Shown here piece by piece: positions 63,802 to 64,000 of a stretch of DNA of 64,000 nucleotides. Source of the DNA: Chitinophagaceae bacterium LGM1. GTDB taxonomy: Bacteria; Bacteroidota; Bacteroidia; Chitinophagales; Chitinophagaceae. Location: contig CP075895.1 in the NCBI GenBank assembly GCA_018604165.1, positions 1,855,001 to 1,919,000 on the forward strand, in the 5' to 3' direction. The notes beneath the pieces are model-generated. The model worked only from the letters and a program-made list of their open reading frames with translations. It was not told where the DNA came from and did not search any database. The translations under genes were made by a program, and so were the position numbers. Every line of letters begins with the position of its first letter. Position 1 is the first letter of the stretch.

Positions 63802-64000
63802 ATGAAAGGCATAGTATTAGCAGGTGGTTCAGGTACACGTTTGTATCCTCTTACTATAGCAGTCAGCAAGCAGTTGATGCCTGTGTATGATAAACCGATG
63901 GTGTATTATCCGTTATCTACACTGATGCTGGCAGGTATCAGGGAGATACTGATTATTACCACCCCCGAAGACCAGGCAGGGTTTAAAAAACTATTGGGTG
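63802..64000 (+). CDS. rfbA: Glucose-1-phosphate thymidylyltransferase, N-terminal part
   Basis: Partial: the first 66 residues, cut off by the window end. [18 protein letters not shown] is the nucleotide-binding start of the RfbA/RmlA family. Then come [25 protein letters not shown] and [19 protein letters not shown]. It makes dTDP-glucose from glucose-1-phosphate and dTTP, the first step ahead of RfbB. The order rfbB, S23-like gene, rfbA suggests a dTDP-sugar cluster continuing to the right. Confidence 0.95.
   Translation, partial: MKGIVLAGGSGTRLYPLTIAVSKQLMPVYDKPMVYYPLSTLMLAGIREILIITTPEDQAGFKKLLG

Overview
The window reads as a chromosomal segment of a Bacteroidota bacterium, most likely in the Chitinophagales. 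The evidence is: proteins with type IX secretion (T9SS) sorting domains of both type A (52703-55078) and type B (25394-27550); a CarboxypepD_reg-like/OMP beta-barrel protein; a TraR/DksA-like protein directly behind ileS; the order efp-accB-accC; a fused E1 alpha/beta dehydrogenase; and a recurring TAnnTTTG promoter element instead of an E. coli -10 box. Most of the window is ordinary backbone with short intergenic spaces. I see no tRNA, rRNA, CRISPR array, transposase or integrase.

Layout. 1-328 is non-coding and carries two tandem leftward promoters aimed off the left edge. 329-3610 holds a small lipoprotein and an outer-membrane beta-barrel receptor broken by a one-base frameshift. 3747-14230 holds metabolic, repair and envelope genes: fused 2-oxoacid dehydrogenase E1, 3-methyladenine glycosylase, an RsmI-like methylase, glycosyltransferase plus hydrolase, acyl-CoA dehydrogenase, a HerA-like ATPase and an ABC ATPase. 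14246-25296 holds an rRNA methyltransferase, a porin behind a long structured leader, DUF2721, HesB/IscA, frr, an EVE protein, Kup and LpxK. 25394-36844 holds a T9SS protein, purM, mtaB, a DksA-like protein with a histone-H1-like tail, and ileS. 36845-40953 is an accessory island. 41493-47063 holds gapA, a DUF433 protein, pgk and aspS. 47138-58134 holds lipoproteins, outer-membrane proteins, sucC, a large T9SS protein, a glycosyltransferase-DUF2062 fusion and a C45-type hydrolase. 58262-64000 holds hutI, efp-accB-accC, rfbB, an S23-family four-helix protein and the start of rfbA.

The accessory island (about 37.0-40.95 kb) is the most unusual region. It holds an OLD-like ATPase/TOPRIM nuclease gene of very low G+C and a RepA-like ATPase gene of high G+C. 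The two genes lie inside two nested shells of inverted repeats: an outer pair of about 200-250 bp and an inner pair of about 105 bp around the OLD-like gene alone. No transposase or integrase is present. This may be a defence or mobile-element cargo locus.

Other points worth attention are: an S23 gene enclosed by inverted arms between rfbB and rfbA, laid out like the intervening sequences of 23S rRNA; an isoleucyl-tRNA synthetase whose HIGH motif reads GIHH; an EF-P with arginine at position 32; a possible 29-residue cysteine-rich peptide between two terminators; and the leader of the porin gene. All functional names are recognised from motifs by eye, with no database search.
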